Positions 10,600 to 21,452 of a stretch of DNA of 64,000 nucleotides are shown here, piece after piece. Every line of letters begins with the position of its first letter. The stretch's first letter is position 1. Source of the stretch: Narthecium ossifragum. Its lineage: Eukaryota > Streptophyta > Magnoliopsida > Dioscoreales > Nartheciaceae. The notes beneath the pieces were generated by a model. The model was given only the letters and a program-made list of their open reading frames with translations. It was not told the origin of the DNA and did no database searches. The stretch covers positions 12,642,061 to 12,706,060 of the forward strand of contig OY986967.1 in the NCBI GenBank assembly GCA_963920575.1. The letters are read 5' to 3'. The position numbers and the translations under genes are program-made.

Positions 10600-13203
10600 A
10601 ATAGGATTTCATCCTCAAATACTTGGCATATTGCGGGGCAGGGTATGGTTATATTATCATGTGAAAGAAATTATTCTTGGTGCTTTGATCAAGTCCGTCA
10701 ATCTGACGGCTCCATATTATAACTGACCCTTTCGACACGTCTGGCGATGACGTTAAATTCTCACGCTTGTTGGGAGACAACCTAGTTTTTAGAATTTTTC
10801 CCCAATTTTTTTTCATTTTTTCCATTTTTCCTATTGTTTCCTCCATATTTTCTCTCTCTTCCCGATCGGCTCTCTGGCGAGCCCGGACATCATCGTCACG
10901 GCTCCACTGTAGTTCAATCGACTCGTCCCCGAGTTGTTGACCTCCGCCACCTCTCAAGCCTTCTCCGACCATCCCCATCCCTGCAGACTATAACTATCAC
11001 CTCCGCCATCCTTCCACTTATCCTTCCATGCGCTCCTCCGACCTCATCCCTCTCTCCTACGACACCGGTGAGCCTCTCCGCCTTCCCAATCCACCGTCAT
11101 TCTCCTCATCCATGGCCGCCCACCGCCTTGTACCACCTCCATAACCTTCCCCACGTTGTCACAATCCTTCTGCCACCATCAAAAACCTTCTTTGTTGCCT
11201 AGATCATCGGAATCAAACTCCGGCGAAGTAAACCTTGTCGTCCCCCTCAAATCCACCACTTGCCAACCCCAATACTTTGATCAAACCCCGCAGGAGTTGT
11301 CACAAAGCCCCCATGACTCTTCCTCCACCATTGCCTACCTCGATTGGAGCATGGATCACCGGATTCCCACTTCCGACGATCCTCCACCGCGCCGGCCATC
11401 TCTAATCTCCCACTTGGAAGCCTCAATTCCACGATCAGACCCCATAGGTAGATTCCTTAGGCCACCATGATTCTTCCTGTACCTTCAACGTCCTCCGGCG
11501 ATGATGTTTCACCGTCGTTCCGCCGCTGGCTGGCGAACTGTCAGTCGTCTGATTCTTCCCGAACGTGATCCAGGTGCTCCAAAGTTCATATTTTCGATCC
11601 GAGGGTATAGATATTCAATCAGGGACATAACCAGCTTGATCAAGCCATCAAGATCATTTCGAGCACATGGGTGTTCAATTTTCTCTATCTCCGCCAATTT
11701 CGATATTTGATCTCGTTATGGGTTGTGTAGACTGTCGATGGGACGTATAGTTATACGGATGGTGAATAGATAGTGCTCTGCCTAGATGAATTGCTATGCT
11801 GCTATTATTTGTTCTCATTTAATGCTTACCTATCTATGTTTTATTTTGTGAGATAAATGCTTGCACAAAAATGAATATATCATGAAAATACAAAGGAGAC
11901 ACTGCCAAAATTTTCTATGATTTGAATACATTTTTTTACTTTTATTTGTTATATTTGGTCTTTTGGAAAAGGTACATATTTCTGTGACAGGATATAATTC
12001 ATTGTTCTTAGTGGAGTATTGCTAACCTTTATTCCTGAATTTATTTTTATGATTTAGTGTAATTGAGAATTACATTTAAGTTTATGGTAGCATTTATAAA
12101 TTTCATTCTCATATTTGTTTCTGATGACCCAATATTATACATCCTTGATTTATGTCATGAGATTAAAATTATGATATTTATTAATGAGAGATGCTTGATT
12201 TAGTTTCATATTTAATGATTTACTCTGATTCTCATATGTAATATAAGAAATAGTTAAATTTTTGCTATGCACGATATTATTTCTATACTTCAACACTTTT
12301 GCCATGAATTAAGGATGACTTGACATATCCCAATGCACATATTCACTTCCACATGTTGATGAGTTGAAATTAGATTCTAAGTATGATACTATTATAGATT
12401 TATGATCTTATGCTATATTACATGAAAGTATGGAAATGAAAAAAAGAAAAAAAAAAGGTTTCATATTTAGTAGCCGGCAAGGTGCTTAACAATGTGTGTT
12501 ATTCACATAAAACAGTTGAAATTTCTTGAAACAAATGACTAGTTATGATTTGTAGCCTTCATGGTTTGAGCATTAATGTATGAAGGGTGTTCTACACTTA
12601 GTGCCCTAAAACCGTCTGGTTTGGGAGTCACTGGTTTGAACCTCGTTACATGGATCACAAAGAAAGCTTAAGAAATCATAACATTGCACATGTCATGAGG
12701 AAAAAAATGCTAAGTGGTGAATGAAAAATATGTACGTGGCCAAGTTCATATTCTTAAATGGTTGAAGTGTTTGGATATAATTGATACTCTGAAGCATATG
12801 GAATCCTATTCACACACAGGAGTGTTAAAGTTGTTTTTAATTGTAGTTAAATATGTTGAAATGTTGTAAAGGTATTTGGCATGCATTAATTTGCTATTAT
12901 TTTATCTTACTATGGATAGAAGAATAAATTCATGGGTATGATTTCTATTTTATGCATTAGGGTTCATGAATATTATGATTGATTTCTAATGATATGGTTA
13001 AGGGTTGTATAGATGTTTGTGGGTGTCATCCCTTAAAACCCTCAGGAGACTATAACTCCTCCACTGAGGTAACTCAGGGGGTTAAAGGCTTATTGGACAT
13101 GCTAAGTGCAATCATGAGACCTACGAAAGTGGCTAGTTAGATTTATTGCTTCCTTTTTATCTTTTCTTTGCTCGAGAACTAGCAAAGTGTAAGTTGGGGG
13201 TTG
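10600..13203 (+). other. 3' untranslated region of the Athila-like element
   Basis: The left part (10740-10780) has the TGACGTTAAA ... TTGGGAGACAACC landmark found after the last ORF of Athila elements. From 10800 to 11700 a C-rich segment is open in several frames (for example 10834-11202), but the proteins are low-complexity Pro/Ser-rich and I do not recognise them. From 11700 to 13190 the DNA is AT-rich with no ORF. The final bases hold AAGTTGGGGGT (13191-13201), a polypurine tract primer placed directly before the LTR. I see no env-like gene. Confidence 0.6.
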
Positions 13204-13374
13204 TGATGAGTCACTAAATATTCATAATTAAACCCATTAATTTATCTTTGTTAGGCCTAGAGTAGGTGTATTTAATAGTTTATCAGTTGATTTCAGGTTT
13301 AATCATGATTTGAGAAAAAATACAAGATTTTTGGCTTAAGAGATGAATTTATGTGAAAAAGACTGTTTCGTCGT
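13204..13374 (+). mobile_element. Athila-like 3' LTR, left piece
   Basis: It starts TGATGAGTCACTAAATATTC directly after the polypurine tract and stops where chromovirus LTR sequence begins near 13375. The matching right piece is 40238-40719. No target duplication of the intruding chromovirus is visible at this junction, because the intruder lost the start of its own 5' LTR. Confidence 0.7.
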
Positions 13375-15565
13375 CTCTCTGGCTAAGGGATCGATCCTCT
13401 TCGTGCCAGAAAGCCTTGTGAATCGTCTTGAAGGATCGATCCTTCGTTGAGGAAGGATCGATCATTTATAAGTCGGTTGGTTTTCTGCTTCGCGAGGACG
13501 GCCGCCGTTGGCCGTCGCTCTCTCCTGTCAGAGGGGGAAGACTTCCCCTCCCCTTCTTTCACTTTTTCCCCTCTTTCCCGGCTGTCCCCTCCCCCCTTTT
13601 CCCTCTTTTTCTTCCCCTCTCTTCCTCCTCCTCCTTTCTTCTTCTTCTCTTCTCTTCTCCCCCGAAGCTCTGCTCTTCCCCTGTTTTTCCGGCAGCCACC
13701 TTCCCCTCTTCCGTTCTCCCTCCTCCGACCATCAAATTGGGTGTTCTTTGGCTCGTTGGATTCGTGACAACAAGAGGAAGATCCCTGAAGAGGTTTGGAG
13801 GCTTGTTGGTGATCAAATCGCGGGGAATCAGCCGAGGAAAGCGCAGCTAGGTAGGGTTATACCTACTGATGTCCTTTTCGGGTTTTCTTGAGATCTAGCC
13901 GTTGGATCTTGTTGATCCTTGCTTTGTTGGTTTCCTTATGCCTTGTAGAATAACTGATTTAAGTTTCATGTTAATCAGTTGATATTTGAGTAGGTTTTAT
14001 GGATGATTAGTCTCGGATTTCTGGTTTTCTGCTGTTTTTGAGAAACAGCCGGCTTGCGGCGAGTTTTCCGGCCGGCGAGTACATAATCTTGGCTTTTCAT
14101 AAACATAAGAGTTGTAGAACTATTCGTTAGCTTTCCATTCCATCTTGTTTCATATTTTTCCGATTTATGTACGATGTCTTATGAATTGTTTACTGAAGGG
14201 CTGCGTTGCAGCAATTAATGGGTAAGTTAGTTTGATTAACGATTTTGATTAGCGTTTTCCCGTTAATCCAACCGTTGGATGATTATGATTTTTGGATATG
14301 ATGATCCTGGTTTATACACCTACTGGTGACTAAGTTGGATCTTGAATTCGACATCGTTTGGATGTCGGATCGACGGGATCAATTAGCCCCTAAGTAGAGG
14401 CTTTGGGTGTTTTTGAATATAATATTATATTTCGGAATATAATATTATATTGTGTTTTGTTAATCATCGTTTTCGGGGTTGCTTCCCGTTGCAGGAGTTA
14501 GTGGTTGACGGTCGTGGTACCGTCGTAATGCCGGGACCCGCTGCGGATCGGCTGGCAGCGGTTGGTAGTACCGCTGCAGCGATCCAGTTGATTTGTATGC
14601 TATATTTGACATACTGTTGCATGCCTATCACCTGTTTGTGTATGTCATAGCATGCATCCTTGAATTGTGCATTAGTTGCATTGGTTAGGGCGTGGGTGAT
14701 CTTTGGGTCGCCGTCCCGAGGCTGGAAGCTCGGACTTAGCCCTAGGACCGGGGTTGGGTTGTTTGGACCCGGTTTGAATTGTGATGTCCAGTCGATTCGA
14801 TGATAGGCTTAGATGACTGGTACACTTGTGGCTTGATGATTGTAGAGGTCGTGTCGGCCTCGAGTCGGATCTGAGGTGTAGCCGGTGTCCGGCTTTTCTT
14901 AAAACTCTTGAGTAGAGGTTTTGCCTACTCAGTGGTGTCTCTTCCCACCAAACAGTGTTCAGTGTCCTGTTGAGAGTCAGCAGTGCCGTTTCCTGCTACT
15001 GAGTGTGACCCGACATGTGACCAGCCCGGCTGGAAGACCATGATCGGGGCCTCCGGGACACGCGGTGGGGTTATGGGACCCCTGTATACACCCAGGTCTT
15101 ACTTGAGGGCGACACTATTGAGTTTCCCTCTCCCTTCTGTGTGTCGTAGTGTAGATCCCTACTGAGCTTAGTGCTCATACCTACCCGGGCTGCGTTTTGC
15201 AGGTGCAGGCGTCAGTTCTCCCTCTATGGCCCCTACCGGGCAGTTGGTTGGCGGTGCGGCGGCGCCTGGTGGCTTTTGAGAGGTGGTGATCGTTTATTGC
15301 TTTTCCCTTATGTTAGTTAGTCTCCTACGGGAGTGATGTTGTATTTTGAATCTTCCCCTCTCCGAGGATTTGTATATTAACACTTTGAGTTTTAATCTGT
15401 GGTTTGAGGTTATGCTAATCATTGTTGTTTTAACTGAGGGTGTTTTGGTGAATTGCTAGGAAGACCAATAGGTTAGAGGGAACCCTCGTCGTTCTTTTTC
15501 CGCGTTTGTAGGTTCCGGTTCGCGTCGCCCGGCCCGGTTGGGTTTTCGCGGGTCGGGGCGCGACA
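13375..15565 (+). repeat. Chromovirus 5' LTR, missing its first ~220 bp
   Basis: It aligns with 38052-40237 of the 3' LTR and ends GGGCGCGACA. The first part of the LTR (equivalent to 37832-38052) is missing at the junction with the Athila LTR. It begins with GATCGATCCT-type palindromes (13390-13460), then a C/T-rich tract (13545-13680) whose length differs slightly between the two LTRs. Short ORFs across the C/T-rich tract are duplicated in both LTRs and look non-genic. Confidence 0.85.
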
Positions 15566-15568
15566 GCT

Positions 15569-15580
15569 TGGTATCAGAGC
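15569..15580 (+). other. Primer binding site, initiator methionine tRNA
   Basis: TGGTATCAGAGC begins four bases after the LTR end. It is the standard complement of the 3' end of plant initiator tRNA-Met and would prime minus-strand DNA synthesis. Confidence 0.92.
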
Positions 15581-15767
15581 ATAGGTTGTAGATCCCAGGG
15601 TTTAGGATCAGGATTCGGTTGAGTTGAGCGTAACTATGGGTTAGTTCTATGTTTAGAACATCCTTGCATGCTCCTTTTGATGTGTTATGCTTTTCCGCTT
15701 TATGTTGTGCTGCTTTGTCTTGGGTTTCGAACGAGTGGACGCTCATTTGATGTTGGTGATTGCGCAG

Positions 15768-16515
15768 ATGTCGGGAGCTCGAGGCTGACCTTCGGTTGAT
15801 GGTCGGGGTGGGGCACGACTTGGTCGACCCGCCCGACCAGACAGGGTAGCACCTGTCAGGGAGGTCAGAGCTAGACGGACTGAGCCATCACCAGCGACGA
15901 TTTCGCTCGCACGGGAGGAGGCCCTTCTCGCCGAGGAGGGGGTTCTCGCTCCGGTCGACGCGCGGACCGCTGTGGTGCTCTTGCTGGAGTGTCAGCAGTA
16001 GGCCACCTGGTTCACGCATTTGGTTCGTTTCGCGGGGGCAGTAGCAGCAGATTCAGTGGCCAGTGCAAGTCGGTTTGAGCAGAGGCTTCGATCAGAGATC
16101 AGACGACGAACCAGTTCTTATCGCTTCCAAGCGTACTCAGTAGTTCTGGACTGCGCCTTGGCAGTAGAGGCGCAGTTGCGAGAAGAGAGGTGCCGGGCAG
16201 TTCCACCGGCATTCTCTACCAGAACACCGCAGAGACCCCAGTTCAGAGGGGGATTCGGCGGACACCAGCGGCATCAGCGACGCTTTCGGCAGCGGTCGCA
16301 GTGCCCGCAGCAGTTCCAGGCACAGTTGCCCAGTCCGCCAGGCCAGTTTCTCCTGACGGCCGGGCCGTCTAGGTAGGCTCTGTCAGGGGGAGGCCAGAGT
16401 CAGCAGTCTGATAGCGCGTCAGTCACGTGCTTCTCGTGCGGGCAGCTGGGACACTACCGTAGGGACTGCCACTTGCGAGGAGCGCGGGGCGCTGTGCCGT
16501 AGGGGAGTCGAGGCG
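15768..16515 (+). pseudogene. Chromovirus gag remnant with zinc knuckle
   Basis: It starts at an ATG 203 bases after the LTR (MSGAR) but meets stops at once. The middle of gag, including most of the shell domain, is deleted. A recognisable part (SRFEQRLRSEIRRRTSSYRF, near 16070-16130) precedes a Gln/Arg-rich stretch and a CCHC zinc knuckle encoded at 16428-16469 (CFSCGQLGHYRRDC), which binds the element RNA in active relatives. The Tat element inserted about 45 bases past the knuckle, duplicating AGGCG. Confidence 0.75.
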
Positions 16516-17589
16516 TGTTGACATTGATTTTAGCTAAGGCTAAAATTAGTGATATTCATGAAATATCTTGCCCAAGTACATGTCCCTCAAAATCACATAT
16601 GACCATGTGCCCTCCACATATCCCTGGCTTTGATGGCATCCTACATAAATCAGGAAATAAAGTGCATTTTGGTAATTTTCGTCCCCAAGGGCATTTTGGT
16701 CATTTAACATCTCCAGGGGTGTAATGGCCTAACCCAAGGGTATTTTGGTCATTTTACATCTCCAGAGATGTAATAATCCAAGCCATGCATATTGGCCCTC
16801 CAACCTAACACCAGGGTATTTTGGTCCAAAATAAGTATGGGCCGATGGAGGGGCAGCTTGGTCATTTGCACATCGCCCTTGACCAAGGACATTTTGGTAA
16901 ATTCACGAAATATCCAAAAATCCGACTGATATTCGAAATTCAAACAAATATCTAAATTCAAACATATTCGAACACATATGTTCGAAATTCAAACATGCAC
17001 TTTGAATTCAAATAAATGAGAGGGGAGGGGAGTCTCTTGGTTCTTCTTGGCTCTTGACTCTCTTAGTTGGCTTGGCTCTCTGGGCTCGCTGGGCTTCTTT
17101 GCCTCTTAGCTTCCTTATCTTCTGAGAGACCTTGGAGATCGTACAGACACCCTGCCGGACTCTCCAGATACAGAGACGAAAGCTCCCCAACGTTGAAGGC
17201 CAAAAGCTGTAGATCCAGAGGAAAGGCAGAAGGCGCCGGCGTAAAAGAGGAAAGGCTCACCAACCTGAGGACCCTGTACCAGATCTGAGGAAGAAGACAA
17301 GAGCGCCTGCATTGGTAACGAAGGTGAGGGTCGGAGGCTCTGCCTCCACCCGATATCCTTCGATATATTCTTTTTTATGTCTTTTATTAAGTTATTTTAT
17401 ATTAATGTAAGGGGACTTTAGATCCCGAGTCCTTAATCAGGGGTTTTCCCTAAGGGGATGTAATTAACGGGTTGTCAGTCTGGCATCCCGGGAGTGTCGT
17501 GTCCACATATCACCCATATAATCAAAATATTTGTCGCAATGAAATCAAATCTCATTCCCCCGAGATGTATTCAGATTTCTTGCCGTACA
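16516..17589 (+). repeat. Tat element 5' LTR with ~320-bp internal deletion
   Basis: It is 1074 bp against 1398 bp for the 3' LTR. The missing part corresponds to about 33365-33688 of the 3' LTR and includes the TATA box. The joint near 17014 falls at a short shared ATAAAT, consistent with deletion between microhomologies. The remainder is nearly identical to the 3' LTR. The first third holds several GGGTATTTTGGTCATTT-like units. Confidence 0.9.
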
Positions 17590-17594
17590 AATTC

Positions 17595-17612
17595 TGGCAC
17601 GCCCAGTGGGAC
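17595..17612 (+). other. Tat element primer binding site
   Basis: TGGCACGCCCAGTGGGAC lies five bases after the LTR. It begins TGG, as needed to pair with the CCA end of a tRNA. I do not assign the tRNA. The site is not the initiator-Met type used by the two other elements here. Confidence 0.7.
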
Positions 17613-19417
17613 CCACTCCTCCCCTCATCTCTAGACTCGGTATTTTAAGTCCCAAACTACTAACCTTATTTCCTTCTATAACGAAGGAAATGGCACAAGT
17701 CGGAGCTCTGGTAAACATCTGCTTTGGGGACCTCTGGTTCAACATTTCCCTTGGGATAAATGGCCTTCCGGTGTCCTCGGCTTCATCAACTGTGTCGCTC
17801 ACTCCACCGACGTCACCTTTGGTTGTCAAGTCCGGAACCTTCTCTGTTGAAGCTCCCTGCAAACAAGGACAACCAACAAAACCCTCCTCGCAGGGTCCTG
17901 GTGTTCTACAAAATCATGCCATCAAAACTCCCTCCAACAGTCCTCGAGTCCGCCTGGAGGAAGTGAAGAAAACCTGCCAACAGTCGAAGAAACTCTCTCA
18001 AGGGGGCAAGAGATCTCGCCAGCCGAGATCCACTATCCCTCCGAAACATCGAGAGATAGTCTCTCATGAAGCCACGGCCGATGAAGACGGCTTCATCCCA
18101 GTCGTTTCCAAAAGAAAGCAGGCGACTCCCGTAGTTGCCAGCAAGGCACCTGGCACTACTTGCACTGACAAGACTTGGAGTGGCCTCTACACTCCTGTAG
18201 AGCACGCCAAGTACCTGCATGTTGAATATGACCGCCAACAAAGGTACTGGGAGTCCCGACTCCCTAGCTACCGCATCTACCTTCATGATATGCAAATGGC
18301 CTACGTGAACTATGCCAACCGAGAGATGGAGAGTCTCCAGATCAAAGACTTGAGTAAGAGCCACGCTAACCCTTGTTATCCCAAGTGGAGCGCAGACACT
18401 TCTCACATCGAGAATGGCTCTAACATCTGTCCTCCTAAATGGAGTCCCAACACTGTCTGCCTGACGGACCCTCCTGCCAAGGCTAGGAGACCCGGCGGCA
18501 AGAACAAGCAAAGAGGACTTGCCTACCGTCATCTACCATGCCATGCTCAGGGCATAGGGCGTCCTTGCTACGGTTTAGCACCAAGAGCTCCTCCAAAAAA
18601 TCAATTCACCTCACAAAGAGGAGTCGCCTACCGTCATCCACCATGCCATGTTGAGGGCATACGGCGTCTTTGCTATAGTTTAGCACCAAAAATCTCTCCC
18701 AAAAACCAACTCACCTCTCGAAAGGCTCGCAGACAAGACGTCAGAGAAGACACCCTCTCAGGGAACGCTTTCAATGTCTTTGCGGCGATGCCTATCGGGA
18801 TTGAAGATGACGAGATGTCTACATCAAGTCACACATCCTCAAATGTTCCTGCCAAGAGAAGGAAGAAGAGGGCTACTGACGTAGACCCACTGAAGAGCAT
18901 TGCTCCAGAGCCCCGTAGTCGGCCTCATACTAGGAGCATGACACTACGCTCACGTTCCTTAGATAGTAAAGATAGCACAGGAGCTGCCCTTGAGCCCTCT
19001 TTCGAGGAAGAGTTCCCTCCTCTGCCTAAGTCTCCAAGAGAAAGACCGGCTTCCCCGGAGTGCTACCATGTTCTTACTGCTTCAACAGAAGAAGAACTTG
19101 AACAGTTGAGGAATGCCCTGCAATTGAAGGAGGCAGAGATAGCCAGTTTGAAAGCTCAGATCCCTACTACTTCATTTATTGCAAACACTTCCTCACCTCC
19201 ACATAATCATGATCAGCATCACCCTCACACTGACAAACAACCACCTCCACATAACCATCAACACCAAACAAACATGGTGTCCTTGGAGACGGTACAGAGG
19301 ATGATAGCCGAAAATATTAGAGCTCTTCAAATGCAGAACCAATATTCTATGAGGCCTGGGTACATGAAGCCTTACCCGGCCGATGTCGATTTAGTCCCAT
19401 TTTCCAGTGAATTATAG
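17606..19417 (+). CDS. Tat element ORF: long N-terminal extension of gag
   Basis: It is a 603-codon frame; an internal ATG at 17690 (MAQVGAL) is an equally plausible start. Visible parts are a Thr/Pro-rich segment, basic patches, a twofold 35-residue repeat (AYRHLPCHAQGIG / AYRHPPCHVEGIR), an SRPHTRSMTLRSRS basic stretch, an acidic EEEFPPLP, and a short leucine-zipper-like coiled coil (ELEQLRNALQLKEAEIASLK). The end, YPADVDLVPF, normally runs straight into the gag shell domain. Here a one-base shift separates it from the next frame at 19407. Similar extensions occur upstream of gag in Tat elements, but I cannot assign a function. Confidence 0.65.
   Translation: MGPTPPLISRLGILSPKLLTLFPSITKEMAQVGALVNICFGDLWFNISLGINGLPVSSASSTVSLTPPTSPLVVKSGTFSVEAPCKQGQPTKPSSQGPGVLQNHAIKTPSNSPRVRLEEVKKTCQQSKKLSQGGKRSRQPRSTIPPKHREIVSHEATADEDGFIPVVSKRKQATPVVASKAPGTTCTDKTWSGLYTPVEHAKYLHVEYDRQQRYWESRLPSYRIYLHDMQMAYVNYANREMESLQIKDLSKSHANPCYPKWSADTSHIENGSNICPPKWSPNTVCLTDPPAKARRPGGKNKQRGLAYRHLPCHAQGIGRPCYGLAPRAPPKNQFTSQRGVAYRHPPCHVEGIRRLCYSLAPKISPKNQLTSRKARRQDVREDTLSGNAFNVFAAMPIGIEDDEMSTSSHTSSNVPAKRRKKRATDVDPLKSIAPEPRSRPHTRSMTLRSRSLDSKDSTGAALEPSFEEEFPPLPKSPRERPASPECYHVLTASTEEELEQLRNALQLKEAEIASLKAQIPTTSFIANTSSPPHNHDQHHPHTDKQPPPHNHQHQTNMVSLETVQRMIAENIRALQMQNQYSMRPGYMKPYPADVDLVPFSSEL
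18521..18730 (+). repeat. Twofold 105-bp direct repeat in the gag extension
   Basis: GCCTACCGTCAT recurs at 18521 and 18626, so the period is exactly 35 codons. Both copies keep the frame and the YRHxPCH pattern, so the duplication was tolerated in the protein. Confidence 0.75.
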
Positions 19418-21452
19418 ACAACCTCAATTCACTAAATTCAATGGGAGTGGGTCTCCACATGAGCATATTGCTCATTTTCTGGCGGCATGCCAAGACACAG
19501 CCCACAATGGCGCCTTATTGCTCCGCCAATTTGTGCAAACCCTTGTTGGTCCAACCTTTACTTGGTATAGCAAGTTGGCGCCTGGGTCCATCACCTCTTG
19601 GGAACAAATGCAAGAGGCTTTCCTTTAAAGATTTTATAGCACCCAAAGAAATGTGGGGATCACAGAGCTCACCCAGACAGAGCAAAATCCTCACGAGAAG
19701 GCTGCAGACTTCATCAACCGATGGAGAAATTTAAGTATTCATTGCCCGCAACCCATCACGGAAGCGGAAGCCGTACGTATCTGCATGAATAACTTACGTC
19801 CGGAAATGGCTGTTTACCTACAAGGTGTCCGTCCACTTACCTTCGAAGAGTTAGCCTCTAAGGCGACTGACATTGAGAACTACCTACTGCATGTGGCTCG
19901 GAAGACCCAAATGGTAGATAGAATCTCTGACCGTACGAAAAAGGACAAAACTGCTCCTTCCAAGGGCAAAGCAGTCATGCAGACGTCTACTACCCAAAAT
20001 CCTAGGTCAAGGGAGATGTATGTCCCAAGGGACCAATCTTGACCTAGAGATACTTCTGCTGATGCGGGCCCAAGAAAAATAAAAACACTTAAAGAAAGAA
20101 TAGAGAAGGAATACTCCTTCCCTCGTGAAGAAGTCTTAGACATCTTCAGGGGTTTGAAAGACCTCGGACTCATTGAGCTCCCAGAGCCTCGACGTCCTCA
20201 AGAGGTGAACAGAGTCAATGATCCGTTATACTGCCCCTACCATAGGCTCTTGGGCCATACTCTCCAAGACTGCTTTATCGTCAAAGATAAAATTCAAAAG
20301 TTGATAGACGATGGAGTTATGGATGCTGGACTTTTGAAAAAGCTCCAAAAGGGGAAGAAAGTGGAGTCAACACATGTGGTCACTACCACCACCCTTTCCT
20401 CAGAGTCTGACTCTCAGTGTGAAGAATATACCCCTTCAACACCTCCTCATGAAGGCTTGAAGTATACTCCTTCAACACCCCCATATGAAGGAATGGAGTA
20501 TACTCCATCGGTCTCATGTCATCAAGATAGGAATAAACATACAATTATTCCTTCCGACATTCCGACCGAAAGATACCCAGTACCTATCTTACACCCCGTT
20601 GAAGGCCACCCTTGGCCTACGCTGGGAGAGTTATGTCCTCCTGACACTGATGATGAAGACTCATTGTCTGATGAGGAGCCAAGTTATGATCCCTATGGCA
20701 GGCCTTACCTCAGCAAAAAGCAAATAAAGAGACGAGCCTTCAAGGAAAGAGTTAGAGCAGCTAGACTCAATCCTCCAAGGCCTCTCCCTCAAGATTGGCA
20801 ACCAAGGCCAAAGAGACATAGGTCTCCAAAATATAAAGTCTTGAGAAAGGTTATGGCTCGAGAAGAGATAGAAGGTTTCATCCACCAAGTCTCCACAGAC
20901 CTTCAAACTCGAAAACTACATGTTCCGAAAACCAACGTCACTTGGGACAACTATTCATGCTTCCCAATAGGAGTCTTCGAAGATGATGATGGATCACTCT
21001 ACTTCCCGGAAGAAGAAAAGGTCGAAGTCCACGAGATCATCACTCGCTCTGGACGCCGGCTCCCGGATTCCCAACCTCCACAGCCAAAGGCAAGGGACCA
21101 AGTACCGCAAGCAGTGCAAAATGTAAACTCTAATGAGTCAGTTAAATATAATGTAATTGCTCATTTAAAGAAAGTACCAGCATTGCTTAGCGTGTATGAT
21201 GCTATGTGTCTCTCCTTTGATCTTCGCAAATCTCTAATTACTGCTTTGTCTTTTCCTGATGACTATCGGGCAGAAATTCCTCGACCAGAGACGCCCATAG
21301 TTGAAAGTCTTAACATAGAATTCACTGACGATGACTTATTACTTGGTACTAAACCACATAATAGGCCATTGTTAGTAACTGGCGATATCGATGAAATACC
21401 CACATCACGTGATGCTAGACTGTGGATCCGCCATCAATCTTCTACCACTTAA
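19407..21452 (+). pseudogene. Tat element gag (shell domain, zinc-finger-like motif, linker), two stops
   Basis: One reading frame is broken by stops at 19626-19628 (TAA) and 20040-20042 (TGA). The gag domain runs from QPQFTKFNGSGSPHEH through LRPEMAVYLQGVRPLTFEELA (about 19415-19860). A Cys/His motif follows at 20230-20275 with spacing CPYHRLLGHTLQDC, a variant nucleic-acid-binding knuckle seen in Tat elements. A long acidic linker with two EYTPSTPP-type repeats leads towards the protease. Each stop is one base from a sense codon, so the damage looks recent. The frame ends at 21452, overlapping the protease frame. Confidence 0.8.

Noticed and set aside
10834..11202. Possible env-like or captured gene in the Athila 3' region
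   Set aside because: No transmembrane segment, signal peptide or known domain; only C-rich sequence with Pro/Ser-rich translations.
13428..13891. Pro/Ser/Phe-rich frames of 106-140 codons, repeated at 38105-38563
   Set aside because: They lie over the C/T-rich tract of the chromovirus LTR and are present in both LTR copies; non-genic.
17906..18532. 208-codon minus-strand frame
   Set aside because: It is a shadow of the Tat gag-extension frame on the opposite strand, with no recognised domain.
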